A stretch of 64,000 bases of DNA from an uncultured bacterium (GCA_903912525.1 CAIWHK010000008.1:17327-81326), one strand, 5' to 3'. Numbered from the stretch's first letter, positions 17,337-26,267 are shown. Numbers and translations: made by a program. Notes: generated by a model not told the origin, from the letters alone.

Positions 17337-18203
17337 ATGATGATCCCGATCGCCGACAAGACCGAGATCCTGATCCAGGCGCTGCCGTACATCCAGCAGT
17401 ACGAGCGGACGACGTTCGTCATCAAGTACGGCGGCGCGGCGATGGTGGACGAGGACCTGAAGGAGACGTTCGCGCAGGACGTCACGCTGCTGAAGAAGAT
17501 CGGCGTGCGCGTGGTCATCGTGCACGGCGGCGGCAAGGACATCACCGGGCTGGCGGCGCAGATCGGGCTGGAGTCGCGGTTCGTGAACGGCGTGCGCTAC
17601 ACCGACGCGGCGATGATGAACGTCGTGCAGATGGTGCTGGGCGGCAAGACGAACCAGGACATCGTGGCGCGCATCAACCGGCACGACGGCGGGGCCGTTG
17701 GGTTGAGCGGCATCGACAAGGGGCTGTTCACAGTGGCGCGGACCACCGACGACGGGGCCGACCTGGGCTTTGTCGGCGAGGTGACCCGCGTGAACACGGC
17801 GTTCATCGAGTCGCTGCTGGCGCAGGACATTTTGCCGGTGATCGCGCCGATCGGCGTGGATGCCGAGGGGCAGATGTACAACATCAACGCCGACACGGCG
17901 GCCGGCAGCCTGGCCGCGGCGTTGAAGGCCGAGAAACTGGTCTACCTGAGTGACGTGCCGGGCGTGCTGGTCGACGACGTGCTGCTGCCGTCGCTGGACC
18001 AGGCCAAGGCGGCCGAACTGGTGGAGACGGGCGTGGTCGGCGGTGGTATGCTGCCGAAGCTGCGTTCGGCGTTCGGCGCGCTGGATGCGGGCGTGAACAA
18101 GGTCCACCTGATCGACGGCCGCGTGAAGCACTCGTTGCTGCTGGAGATCTTCACGACCGAGGGCGTCGGCACCGAACTGGTCCACTGCGCGGAGAAGGCA
18201 TGA
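17337..18203 (+). CDS. argB: acetylglutamate kinase
   Basis: This enzyme phosphorylates N-acetylglutamate, usually the arginine-inhibited step. The 288-residue protein has FVIKYGGAAM with the catalytic lysine, VIVHGGGKDIT for substrate and nucleotide, and a later INADTAAGSLAAAL and LVYLSDVPGVL. Two ATGs stand in a row (17337, 17340); AAGGG lies just before the first, so the second may be better spaced. It overlaps argR by 4 bases (ATGA). Confidence 0.95.
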   Translation: MMIPIADKTEILIQALPYIQQYERTTFVIKYGGAAMVDEDLKETFAQDVTLLKKIGVRVVIVHGGGKDITGLAAQIGLESRFVNGVRYTDAAMMNVVQMVLGGKTNQDIVARINRHDGGAVGLSGIDKGLFTVARTTDDGADLGFVGEVTRVNTAFIESLLAQDILPVIAPIGVDAEGQMYNINADTAAGSLAAALKAEKLVYLSDVPGVLVDDVLLPSLDQAKAAELVETGVVGGGMLPKLRSAFGALDAGVNKVHLIDGRVKHSLLLEIFTTEGVGTELVHCAEKA

Positions 18204-18649
18204 CGAAGATCGAACGGCACCTGGCCATCAAGGAACTGCTGGCGACGCGGACCATCACGTCGCAGGAGGACCTCAAGCGCGAACTGGGCCTGCGCGGCGA
18301 GCCGGTGACGCAGGCGACGCTGTCGCGCGACATGAAGGAACTGGGCGTTTCACGGATCTCGCGCGGGGGCGTGATGGCCTACGCGATGCCGTCGGAGCCG
18401 GGCAGTGCGGCGCTGCGGCCGATCATCGGGGCCGAGGTCGTGGGCATCGACAGCAACGAGCTGCTGATCGTGGTGCGCACCATCCCCGGGGCGGCGCACA
18501 CGGTGGGCGAGTTCATCGATGTGCAGAAGAACGCCGACATCATCGGCACCGTGGCGGGCGACAACACGCTGCTGGTGATTCCGGCTTCCGCTGCGAAGAC
18601 CGACAGCGTGCTCGCGTTCCTGAAGGATCAGTTGTTCCGGGCGAACTAG
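18200..18649 (+). CDS. argR: arginine repressor ArgR
   Basis: A 149-residue transcriptional regulator with the winged helix (IKELLATRTITSQEDLKRELG, VTQATLSRDMKELGVSR) and the C-terminal hexamerisation/arginine-binding domain (LLIVVRTIPGAAHTVGEFID, IIGTVAGDNTLLVIP). The GD-N-T motif is the arginine site. It closes the argCJBR operon, so it is likely to be autoregulated through the ARG boxes at 15040-15075. It converges with and overlaps the next gene by four bases at their 3' ends. Confidence 0.95.
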   Translation: MTKIERHLAIKELLATRTITSQEDLKRELGLRGEPVTQATLSRDMKELGVSRISRGGVMAYAMPSEPGSAALRPIIGAEVVGIDSNELLIVVRTIPGAAHTVGEFIDVQKNADIIGTVAGDNTLLVIPASAAKTDSVLAFLKDQLFRAN

Positions 18650-19446
18650 ACCCACTCTTCGCGCACGACCTGCCCCTGCACGCCCAGCACCGCCAGCTTG
18701 ATCGGCACCTTCCGCGAGGCCGCCGCCACCGCTTCCTTCGCCAGCGACAGCAGCCCGCTGCAGCAGGGCACTTCCATGATCGCGACGGTCAGCGTGTTGA
18801 TGCGCGACTGGTCGATCATCGCGATGAGCTTGCCGAGGTAGATCTCGCGGCCGCTGTCGAGTTTCGGGCAGGCCATCGCCAGGGCGCGGCCGCGCAGGAA
18901 GCGCTGGTGGAATTCGGCGCTGGCGAACGCGGCGCAGTCGGCGGCGAGCAGGAGGTCGGCGCCCTGGAAGTACGGCGCGGTGGGCGAGACCAGGTGCAGC
19001 TGCACCGGCCACTGCCGCAGTTCGGACGCGGCGGGCGCGGGCGTTCCCGAGGGGACCGCCGTCGGCGGGCCGGCGACAGGGAAGTGCATGGTGCGCGAGC
19101 TGGGGCAGCCGCCGCCGTGAGCATGGGCGTGAGGCGCGGAGGCCGGGGTGGGCTGCAGCAGATCACCCAGGCCGTGGCCGCCGTGGGACGGGCCGAGGTC
19201 GGGCATCTTCGACAGGTGGGCCTCGACGGCGATCTCGTCGAACTCGTCAGCATCGCGCTCAGTGACCGTGATGGCGCCCTGGGGGCACTCGCCCAGGCAG
19301 GCGCCCAGGCCATCGCAGAGGTTGTCCGCCAAGAGGACCGCCTTGCCGCCGATGATCTGGATGGCGCCCTCGGCGCAGGACGGCACGCAGTCGCCGCAGC
19401 CGTCGCAGAGGTCCTCGTCGATGTTCACGATCTTGCGCATGGCCAT
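18646..19446 (-). CDS. ferredoxin-domain iron-sulfur protein
   Basis: The 266-residue protein opens with a 2[4Fe-4S] ferredoxin domain, CDGCGDCVPSC (about 14-24) and CDGLGACLGEC (about 44-54). In the second motif C-D-G-L departs from the usual C-x-x-C spacing by one leucine in place of a cysteine, so that cluster may be [3Fe-4S] or altered. A His-rich linker follows (HAHAHGGGC), then a domain with ADCAAFA, MACPKLD and PCCSGL cysteines that could bind another metal site. The first ATG follows GAGGG. I know the general arrangement from uncharacterised 4Fe-4S proteins but not a function. Confidence 0.75.
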   Translation of the reverse strand: MAMRKIVNIDEDLCDGCGDCVPSCAEGAIQIIGGKAVLLADNLCDGLGACLGECPQGAITVTERDADEFDEIAVEAHLSKMPDLGPSHGGHGLGDLLQPTPASAPHAHAHGGGCPSSRTMHFPVAGPPTAVPSGTPAPAASELRQWPVQLHLVSPTAPYFQGADLLLAADCAAFASAEFHQRFLRGRALAMACPKLDSGREIYLGKLIAMIDQSRINTLTVAIMEVPCCSGLLSLAKEAVAAASRKVPIKLAVLGVQGQVVREEWV

Positions 19447-19479
19447 GGCGTTCGCCCTCCCGGCTGGGGTCCGGGATCA

Positions 19480-19508
19480 ATTGTGGATAAGATTGTCCTG
19501 TTTGTCAA
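19480..19508 (-). promoter_or_regulatory. predicted promoter of the ferredoxin gene
   Basis: Read on the minus strand: TTGACA (19508-19503), 17 bases, CACAAT (19485-19480). The -35 is perfect, the -10 matches TATAAT at 4 of 6 positions. The transcript would start near 19473, about 27 bases before the first ATG. Confidence 0.55.
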
Positions 19509-19536
19509 GGGGGAATCGGTCGGGGATGGCGAGGGG

Positions 19537-19554
19537 ACTTGCGCCGGCGCAAGT
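19537..19554. repeat. dispersed palindrome between ferredoxin and DUF4143 ATPase genes
   Basis: Full 18-base copy ACTTGCGCCGGCGCAAGT in the divergent gap. The flanks (GGCGAGGGG and CGGGGGG) share little with the array copies, so only the palindrome itself is conserved. Confidence 0.9.
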
Positions 19555-19561
19555 CGGGGGG

Positions 19562-19608
19562 ATATACCATGATATTCTATAGGCGGCCTATAGATTTACG
19601 TGGTATAT
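19562..19608. promoter_or_regulatory. nested palindrome before the DUF4143 ATPase
   Basis: TCTATAGG-cgg-CCTATAGA (19576-19594) is perfect. Outside it ATATACCA (19562-19569) and TGGTATAT (19601-19608) pair, with the same centre at 19585. The six-base stretches between inner and outer arms do not pair. The outer arm ends 8 bases before the ATG of the ATPase gene. It may be an operator or a hairpin at the 5' end of the mRNA. Confidence 0.65.
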
Positions 19609-19615
19609 TGGATCC

Positions 19616-20767
19616 ATGACCATCCAACGCACCGCCATCCGGGCCTCGATCGAGGCCGCCCTTCGCCGCAGTCCGGTCGTGGTCCTGAGCGGGCCGCGCC
19701 AGTGCGGCAAGACAACGCTCGCCCGCGAACTGCTGAGCGAACACTCCGAAAACTACTTCGACCTGGAGGATCCGGTCAGCGTCGCGCGGCTCGAGGAGCC
19801 GCGGACGGCGCTGCAGTCTCTGCGTGGCCTTGTCGTCATCGACGAGGTGCAGCGGCGCCCGGAACTCTTCCCGATCCTGCGCGTGCTGGTTGATCGTGCG
19901 GACAACGCGGCGCGCTTCCTCATTCTCGGCAGCGCCTCGGGTGAGCTCGAACGCCAAAGTTCGGAAAGCCTGGCGGGACGTCGTGAACGCATCGTCATCG
20001 GCGGGTTCTCGCAGCGCGAGCTGGGCAGCGAGGCTGCGCCGGTGTTGTGGCGACGCGGCGGCTTCCCGTTGTCGTACCTCGCAGCGACCGAGGAGGACAG
20101 CGTGGCGTGGCGCCGCCAGTTCATCCAGTCGCTGCTCGAGCGCGATTTTCCGCAGTGGGGCGTGCGGGTGCCCGCCACGACGCTGCTTCGCTTCTGGAGC
20201 ATGGTCGCCCATTATCACGGGCAGGTCTGGAAGACGTCCGAGCCGGCGCGGGCGCTCGGAGTCTCCGAGGCGACCTGCCGTCGCTACCTGGACCTGCTGA
20301 CCGATGCGCTCATGATCCGCCAGCTGCAGCCGTGGCATGCCAACCTGGGGAAGCGGCAGGTGAAGTCACCGAAGGTATATGTCCGCGACAGCGGGTTGCT
20401 GCACCAGTTGCTGGGTGTCGCCAACGAGAAGGAACTGGTCAACCACCCGCGGCTGGGCGCCTCGTGGGAGGGGTTTGTCATCGAGCAGGTACTGGCGACC
20501 GAGTCGCATGACGAGGCATTCTTCTGGGGCACGCACCAGGGCGCGGAGATCGACTTGATCCTTCGCCGTGGCGAGCGCCTGATCGGCGTCGAGTGCAAGC
20601 GCGCCGATGCGCCGCGCATGACCCCTTCGCTGCGGACGGCGCTGGATGATCTCGGGCTGGAGCGGATCGTCGTGGTCTATCCCGGGCAGCAGCGCTATCA
20701 GCTGACCGATCACATCGATGTCGTGCCATTGGCTGAGATCGGGGAGGGGTGCCTCGGCGCGCCCTAG
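19616..20767 (+). CDS. AAA-type ATPase with C-terminal DUF4143 domain
   Basis: The 383-residue protein has a Walker A GPRQCGKTT (about 26-34), Walker B GLVVIDEVQ (about 70-78) and sensor LGSAS, and then the DUF4143 domain with the PD-(D/E)xK-like segment GAEIDLILRRG and GVECKRAD. This architecture is widespread and mobile in genomes but biochemically little defined; some members are suspected of toxin or defence roles. It stands alone on its strand behind the nested palindrome and next to a dispersed palindrome. I would not assign a function beyond ATP-dependent action. Confidence 0.88.
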   Translation: MTIQRTAIRASIEAALRRSPVVVLSGPRQCGKTTLARELLSEHSENYFDLEDPVSVARLEEPRTALQSLRGLVVIDEVQRRPELFPILRVLVDRADNAARFLILGSASGELERQSSESLAGRRERIVIGGFSQRELGSEAAPVLWRRGGFPLSYLAATEEDSVAWRRQFIQSLLERDFPQWGVRVPATTLLRFWSMVAHYHGQVWKTSEPARALGVSEATCRRYLDLLTDALMIRQLQPWHANLGKRQVKSPKVYVRDSGLLHQLLGVANEKELVNHPRLGASWEGFVIEQVLATESHDEAFFWGTHQGAEIDLILRRGERLIGVECKRADAPRMTPSLRTALDDLGLERIVVVYPGQQRYQLTDHIDVVPLAEIGEGCLGAP

Positions 20768-20787
20768 AGGCACCCCCGTTGCGATGC

Positions 20788-22551
20788 CTATTTCCCCGCC
20801 TGCCACCCCTCCGGATGCCGGTTGTGCCAAGGCGTCGCCTGCTCGAACGCCCGGGCCGCCGCCAGCACCGTGGCCTCGTCGTTCAGCCGGCCGATGAAGC
20901 CGATCGAGGCCAGCGGGTTCTCCTTGCCCTCGCCGCTGGGCACGCACACCTGCGGGTGGCCCGTCAGGTTGGTGATCAGCAGGCTGGGGCTGGTCAGCGA
21001 GGGCGTGACGATCACGTCGACCTGCTCGAACAGCTGGTTCATCAGCTGCACCAGCAGCGTGCGCTGGCGATTGGCCTGCACGTACTCGACGGCGGGGATG
21101 TACTGCGCGGCGCGGAAGATGTTCGGCCAGTCGCCGCGGCCCTGCCTGGTGAGCAGGTCGTCGCGGTTGCTCAGCGTCAGGTCCTGGAAGGCGGCGCCGG
21201 CCTCGGCGGTCAGGATGATGGCCAGCGCGTAGATGTCGACGCCCAGCTTGTCGAGCGGCAGCTCGACCGGCGTGAACACGGCGCCCTGCTCCGCGCACAG
21301 CTTCTCGACGACGGCCAGCGCTTGCGCGTCAGCCAGGCTGTCGCCGCGAGCTTCGACGAAGTCCTTCTTCAGGTACCCGACGCGCAGCCCCTTCAGAGAG
21401 CGCCGCGTGTCGTAGGGGAACGGTGCGTTGGTAACGTTGGGGTCGCGTCCGTCGGGCCCGCGGATGGCGTCCATCACGATGGCGCAGTCCTCGACCGTGC
21501 GCGCGATGGGGCCGACCTTGTCCATGCTCCAGCTGAGGGCCATGGCGCCGTCGCGGCTGATGCGGCCGTAGGTGGGGCGCAGGCCGGTGACGCCGCAGCG
21601 CGAGCTGGGCGAGACGATGGAGCCCCACGTCTCGGTGCCGATGGCGAACGGCACCAGGCCGGCTGACACGGCGCTCGCCGAACCGGCCGACGATCCGCTC
21701 GATCCCTTCTCCAGGTTCCACGGGTTGCGCGTCTGGGCGCCGTCGATCCACACATCGTCCATCGCGAGCGCGCCCAGCGAGAACTTGGCGACGATGACGG
21801 CGCCGGCCTTGTCCAGCTTGCTCACCACGGTGGCGTCCTGGGCGATGACCTGGTCGCGGTACGGCTCGGCGCCCCAGGTGGTGGGCGCGCCGGCCAGCGC
21901 GAAGAGGTCCTTCACGCCGCAGGGGATGCCGTGCAGCGGGCCGAGGTCCTTGCCGCGCGCGAGCATCGCGTCCAGCTCGCGGGCGCGGGCCAGCGCGCGC
22001 TCGGGCAGCAGCGTGATGACGCAGTGCAGCTGGGGGTCGTATTTCGTCAGCCGGTCGAGCGACCACTGCGTCAGCTCAACGCAGGAGATCTTCTTGTCGT
22101 GGATGAGGCGGCTGAGCGTGGCGATGTCGGCAAACGCGAGGTCATCGAGGTTCGCGGGCCGCTGCTGCGGGCCGGCCTTGGCGAAGCGCGCGGGGGCGGC
22201 CGGGAGATTTCCGGCCTTGTCCTGCTGCCCGACGTTACTCGTCCACGGGTCGAAGCGCAGGGCCGGCGGCACGCTGTTGGGCAGCTGCTTGGCGTGCAGC
22301 GCCAGGTAGGCGCTGCGCTGGTCGAGCAGGTCGGGCAGCATCAGGCCGATCTCGGCGCCGGTCAGGTCCAGGCCGCTGAGGAGGTTGGCGGCGCGGACGG
22401 CGGACTCGGTGATGGGTGGGGCGGCCGGGGCCGGGGCAGCGGGCGCATCCTCGGCGAGGGCGGGAAGTGCGCCGACGAGCAGCAGAAGCACAAGGGCGCT
22501 GGCAAAGGGGGCGCTGGCAAGTTTGGCGCTGGCAAGGCGTGTGCGGGACAT
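20788..22551 (-). CDS. exported amidase-signature hydrolase
   Basis: The 587-residue protein starts at MSRTRLAS with a signal peptide and an Ala/Pro-rich stretch to about residue 50. It has the amidase signature: GIPCGVKDLF with the catalytic lysine, and GSSGSSAGSASAVSAG with the Ser-cisSer pair, followed by TETWGSIVSPS and GVTGLRPTYGR. These are the Ser-Ser-Lys triad residues of the GatA/fatty-acid-amide hydrolase family. With a leader peptide and no gatB/gatC nearby, it is an exported amide hydrolase of unknown substrate rather than a tRNA amidotransferase subunit. Confidence 0.9.
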   Translation of the reverse strand: MSRTRLASAKLASAPFASALVLLLLVGALPALAEDAPAAPAPAAPPITESAVRAANLLSGLDLTGAEIGLMLPDLLDQRSAYLALHAKQLPNSVPPALRFDPWTSNVGQQDKAGNLPAAPARFAKAGPQQRPANLDDLAFADIATLSRLIHDKKISCVELTQWSLDRLTKYDPQLHCVITLLPERALARARELDAMLARGKDLGPLHGIPCGVKDLFALAGAPTTWGAEPYRDQVIAQDATVVSKLDKAGAVIVAKFSLGALAMDDVWIDGAQTRNPWNLEKGSSGSSAGSASAVSAGLVPFAIGTETWGSIVSPSSRCGVTGLRPTYGRISRDGAMALSWSMDKVGPIARTVEDCAIVMDAIRGPDGRDPNVTNAPFPYDTRRSLKGLRVGYLKKDFVEARGDSLADAQALAVVEKLCAEQGAVFTPVELPLDKLGVDIYALAIILTAEAGAAFQDLTLSNRDDLLTRQGRGDWPNIFRAAQYIPAVEYVQANRQRTLLVQLMNQLFEQVDVIVTPSLTSPSLLITNLTGHPQVCVPSGEGKENPLASIGFIGRLNDEATVLAAARAFEQATPWHNRHPEGWQAGK

Positions 22552-22660
22552 GCGGCGGACCTCCGGAAAGCGGGTTCGCGGCCCAGTGTCGGGCACCGCG
22601 CGGGGTGACGTCAACCGCGACTGCGATTATCCTGCGGGCTCACGCAAAGGAGCCCCCGGA

Positions 22661-23464
22661 ATGTCGATCGACGCCTACCTCGAACGCCTTGGCCACCGCG
22701 GTCCGGTCGAGCCAACCGCCGCCACGCTGCGCGCCCTGCACGCGGCCCACCAGCAGGTCGTCCCGTTCGAGAATCTGGACGTCGCGCTGGGGCGCCCCGT
22801 GTCGCTGGCGACCGCCGACCTGCTCGACAAGGTTGTCGCGCGCCGTCGCGGGGGCTTTTGCTACGAGCTGAACGGGCTGTTCGCGTGGCTGCTGGGCGAG
22901 CTCGGATTCACGGTCGACCTGCTGTCGGCGCGCGTGCGGGGCGAGCGCGGTCTGGGGCCCGCGTTCGACCACATGGCGCTGGCCGTCACGGTCGAGGGCC
23001 GGGTGCTGCTGGCCGATGTCGGCTTCGGCGACAGCTTCCGGGAGCCGCTGCCGCTGGCGCCCGGCATCGCCGTCGCGCAGGGCACGTGGCGCTACAGCCT
23101 GTCGCCCGCGCCCGGCGGCGACGAACTGGTGCTGGCGCGCGAGCGCGACGGACAGCCCGCCGAGGCGCAGTACCACGTGTCGGCGGCGCCGCGCCGGCTG
23201 GACGAATACCTGGGAATGTGCGACTTCCACCAGCAGTCGCCGCTGTCGCCGTTCACGCAGCGCGTCATCTGCTCGCGCGCGACGGCGGACGGGCGGGTGA
23301 CGCTGGCAGGGCGGCGGCTGATCGAGACGGCGGGAACGCAGAAGCAGGAAGGGCTGCTCGCCGACGCCGAAGAACTCGGCCGCGTCCTGGCCGGGCGATT
23401 CGGCGTCACGTTGGCGACGCCGGACATCGCCCGGCTGTGGGAACGGATCGCACCCGGCGCGTGA
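22661..23464 (+). CDS. nat: arylamine N-acetyltransferase
   Basis: NAT enzymes transfer acetyl from acetyl-CoA to arylamines. The 267-residue protein has the catalytic triad: Cys67 in RGGFCYELNG, His104 in FDHMALAV and Asp119 in LLADVGFGD. The N-terminal VVPFENLDV is also typical. The start at 22661 follows AAAGGAG. It ends five bases before the convergent repeat protein. A physiological substrate cannot be told. Confidence 0.94.
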   Translation: MSIDAYLERLGHRGPVEPTAATLRALHAAHQQVVPFENLDVALGRPVSLATADLLDKVVARRRGGFCYELNGLFAWLLGELGFTVDLLSARVRGERGLGPAFDHMALAVTVEGRVLLADVGFGDSFREPLPLAPGIAVAQGTWRYSLSPAPGGDELVLARERDGQPAEAQYHVSAAPRRLDEYLGMCDFHQQSPLSPFTQRVICSRATADGRVTLAGRRLIETAGTQKQEGLLADAEELGRVLAGRFGVTLATPDIARLWERIAPGA

Positions 23465-23469
23465 GGCGC

Positions 23470-26073
23470 CTACCGCACCAGCATCATCTTGCGCGCCTGC
23501 GCCACGCCGTCGATTTCCAGCCGGTACACATACAGCCCGCTCGCCAGTCCCTTGCCGTCGAAGCGCACGGTGTGGTCGCCCGCCGCCATGTCACCTTCGA
23601 CCAGCGTGGCGACCGCGCGGCCGCGCGCATCGTAGACGCGCAGCACCGTGTGGGCGTCGCGGTCGAGGCGGAAGGCGATCTCGGTCTGCGGGTTGAACGG
23701 GTTGGGCGCGTTCTGCGCCAGGGCTCCGGCGGCCGACGGCAGCGGGTTCGGGCCCACGCCCGAGGTCGACGAGCGCGTGTGGTGCGCGAAGTTGTACGAC
23801 GTCACGCAGGTGTTCGTGGTGCCCGCGCCGCAGAGGTACAGGTCATCACCGTCGAGCATGACCATGTTCGAGCTCACCGAGGCATTGCCGGCGAAGGTGG
23901 ACCAGTTGGCGCCGTCCCAGGTGGCCAGGCCGCCGACCGACAGGCCGCCGGCGGTCGCGAAGGCGCCGCTCACGTAGAGGAGCCCGTCGCGCATGTCCAG
24001 ACCGAAGACGGAGTTGTCGATGCCGCTGCCCAGGGCCGACCACGTCGTCCCGTCCCACTGGGCCAGGGACCGGATGGCCTGGCCGCCGGCTGCGGTGAAG
24101 TGGCCGCCCACGTACAACAGCAGTCCTGCGGCGCCGTCGTTGGCGACATAGATCTCCTCGCCGGTCGCGGGCCAGCCCGTGCCGGTCGCCGTGAGGCCGC
24201 TGCCCAGCGACGACCACGTCGTGCCGTCCCACTTCGCAATGCCGGTGGCCGGCACGCCGCCGGCGGTCGTGAACTGCCCGCCCGCGTAGACGTCATAGCC
24301 GCCCGCGCCGTTGTCGGCGAAGGCGATCGACTCGACCCAGGCGTTGCAGCCGGCGCCGAGCGCCGACCAGGTCGCGCCGTCCCACTTCGCGATGCGGTTG
24401 GCGGCGATGCCGCCGACGGTCGTGAAATTGCCCCCGATATAGAGGTCGTACCCGCCGGCGCCGTTCGGGCACAACCGCACGATCTCCACCTTGGCGTTCG
24501 TGCCGGTGCCCAGGCGTGTCCACTGGGTGCCGTCCCAGTGCGCGACGTTGTAGGCGTTGTAGATGCCTGCGATGGTGAACACCCCGCCTACGTAGAGGTC
24601 GGTGCCGTTGGTCGCGACCGTGCGCACCTCGCCATTGACGCCCGTGCCCAGGGTCTTCCAGGTGCCGGCATCCACGTCCCAGGCGGCGACGTACTTGGCC
24701 GCTGTCGAGCCTGCCTGCAGGAACAGGCCGCCCGCATAGATGACTTTGCCGCCCTCGGCGTCGATACCGACGCCCACCTCCCAGACGGTGCTGTCCGGCG
24801 CCTGGCCTTCGCCGAGCGCGTGCCACGTCGTTCCGTCATAGCGGGCGATGTTCTTCACCGGCGTGGTGTCGGCGGTGCGGAACACCCCGCCGACGAACAG
24901 GTTGCCGCCGCCCAGGCCGTCCGGCATCACGGCCATCGCGTCGATGCTGGGTGCGCCGGTGCCCGTCATGCTTTCGCCGACCGCCGACCACGCCGTGCCG
25001 TTCCAGCGGGCGAGTTTCGGGGAGTAGATGCCGCCGGCGTAATCGAAGCTGCCGCCCACGTAGAGTTCGCCGTTCAGGACGGCGAACGCGCGAGCGGCAT
25101 AGTCGCTCAGGCCGCTCCCCATGGCGAACCAGTTGGTGCCGTCCCAGCGCGCGATGCGTTTGGCGTTGACGCCACCGGCCGAAGTGAAGCTGCCCGAGGC
25201 GTACAGGTTGCCGTCCGCCGCGAAAAGCGCCGTGACGACGTTGTTCACGCCGGCGCCCAGCGGATTCCAGGCGGTGCCGTCCCAGCGCGCGATGCGGTTG
25301 AGCGCCGTGGCGCCCGATGCCGTGAAGCTGCCGGCGGCATAGAGACCGCCGGCGTCGGCCGCCAGCGCGTAGACGGAATTGTTGAGGCCGTCACCCAGCG
25401 GACTCCACGCCGTGCCGTCCCACCGCGCGATTCGGTTGGCGGTCACGCCGCCGGCGGCGGTGAAGGAGCCCGCGGCGTACAGGTCACCGTTCCACATGGC
25501 CAGGGCCATGATGGTGGCGCCGGTGAAGCCCGTGCCCAGTGCCGACCAGTTCGTGCCGTCCCAGCGCGCGATGCGGTTGGCGGCCACCCCGCCGGCGACG
25601 GTGAAGAAGCCCGCCGCGTACAGGTCGGTGCCGTCGACGGCGAAGTCGTCGACCTGGCCGTTGACGCCTGTCCCGACGTCGAACCAGTTCGTGCCGTCCC
25701 AGCGAGCCAGGCGGTAGTGCCCCGTGCCGGCGATGCCGAACGTGCCGCAGGCGTACACGTCGCTGCCGATGACCGCGAGTCCCGTCACCTGCGCGTCGGT
25801 ACCGCGCAGCGTGAAGCGGTCGTCCCAACCGTCGCCGCATCCGGCCTTGTCGGCGCCCGCGGCCGTTACGAATCGGGGCGCGCCGTCCTTCCCGGTCTCG
25901 AGGCTCCAGCCGCGCGCGTCGAAACTTCCGCGGGCGTCCGGCAGCAGCGTCCCGTCCGGGGCCAGCGCAGACTCGAGCGTGGAAGTGGCCGGCTGTTCGA
26001 CCGCGAAGGTCATGGCTGCGTTCAACACGAGGAGGCAGGCAAGGAGGGCCAAGGCGCGCAGGCTTGGGCGCAT
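23470..26073 (-). CDS. secreted 13-repeat beta-propeller-like protein with FlgD-type C-terminus
   Basis: The 867-residue protein has a signal peptide (residues 1 to about 25), then about 13 repeats of 45-55 residues of the form RIARWDGT-x-W-x-x-LG-x-G followed by LYA-x-GSFT-x-AGG. The repeated blades, Trp-rich and Gly-rich, suggest a propeller or solenoid as in extracellular repeat proteins. The C-terminus is a FlgD-like Ig domain (PFNPQTEIAFRLDR, GLASGLYVYRLEIDG, KMMLVR), a type IX-like sorting or cell-surface tail. I start at 26073, after GGAGA, and not further upstream. The function is unknown; binding or structural roles fit. It has only single bp differences between some blades, so repeat instability is possible. 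Confidence 0.85.
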   Translation of the reverse strand: MRPSLRALALLACLLVLNAAMTFAVEQPATSTLESALAPDGTLLPDARGSFDARGWSLETGKDGAPRFVTAAGADKAGCGDGWDDRFTLRGTDAQVTGLAVIGSDVYACGTFGIAGTGHYRLARWDGTNWFDVGTGVNGQVDDFAVDGTDLYAAGFFTVAGGVAANRIARWDGTNWSALGTGFTGATIMALAMWNGDLYAAGSFTAAGGVTANRIARWDGTAWSPLGDGLNNSVYALAADAGGLYAAGSFTASGATALNRIARWDGTAWNPLGAGVNNVVTALFAADGNLYASGSFTSAGGVNAKRIARWDGTNWFAMGSGLSDYAARAFAVLNGELYVGGSFDYAGGIYSPKLARWNGTAWSAVGESMTGTGAPSIDAMAVMPDGLGGGNLFVGGVFRTADTTPVKNIARYDGTTWHALGEGQAPDSTVWEVGVGIDAEGGKVIYAGGLFLQAGSTAAKYVAAWDVDAGTWKTLGTGVNGEVRTVATNGTDLYVGGVFTIAGIYNAYNVAHWDGTQWTRLGTGTNAKVEIVRLCPNGAGGYDLYIGGNFTTVGGIAANRIAKWDGATWSALGAGCNAWVESIAFADNGAGGYDVYAGGQFTTAGGVPATGIAKWDGTTWSSLGSGLTATGTGWPATGEEIYVANDGAAGLLLYVGGHFTAAGGQAIRSLAQWDGTTWSALGSGIDNSVFGLDMRDGLLYVSGAFATAGGLSVGGLATWDGANWSTFAGNASVSSNMVMLDGDDLYLCGAGTTNTCVTSYNFAHHTRSSTSGVGPNPLPSAAGALAQNAPNPFNPQTEIAFRLDRDAHTVLRVYDARGRAVATLVEGDMAAGDHTVRFDGKGLASGLYVYRLEIDGVAQARKMMLVR

Positions 26074-26175
26074 ATGTCGTTCTCCGGTAATGAGTTGGAC
26101 ATTAAAAAATGACACGCGGCCACAAAAGCCCCGCAACCCCATATGAGATTACCTTATCGATGACCGTTGGGGCAA

Positions 26176-26206
26176 GTGTATTTTTGGCACTTTGTGATAT
26201 TTTTGG
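26176..26206. repeat. two direct repeats of GTG-(A)-TATTTTTGG in an AT-rich patch
   Basis: GTGTATTTTTGG (26176-26187) and GTGATATTTTTGG (26194-26206) lie 18 bases apart in the 194-base gap upstream of the repeat protein and downstream of the ATP-grasp gene (both on the minus strand). The patch is much more AT-rich than its surroundings. An upstream activating or regulator site is possible; no clear promoter could be placed. Confidence 0.4.
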
Positions 26207-26230
26207 GAGTTCCTTGTCCCTGGCCGGGGT

Positions 26231-26248
26231 ACTTGCGCCGGCGCAAGT
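26231..26248. repeat. dispersed palindrome after the ATP-grasp gene
   Basis: Full 18-base copy, 19 bases beyond the ATP-grasp stop. It could form a hairpin in the transcript but has no T-run behind it. Confidence 0.9.
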
Positions 26249-26267
26249 CGCGGAGCCGGCGAACCGG

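Noticed and set aside
20788..22551. Amidase as GatA subunit of the tRNA amidotransferase
   Set aside because: It has a signal peptide and an Ala/Pro leader, and gatB and gatC are not present.
22858..26112. A 1084-codon open frame on the plus strand
   Set aside because: It lies antisense to the 867-residue repeat protein, which has signal peptide, repeats and a C-terminal domain; the opposite frame is an Arg/Ala/Val-rich composition shadow of GC-rich DNA.
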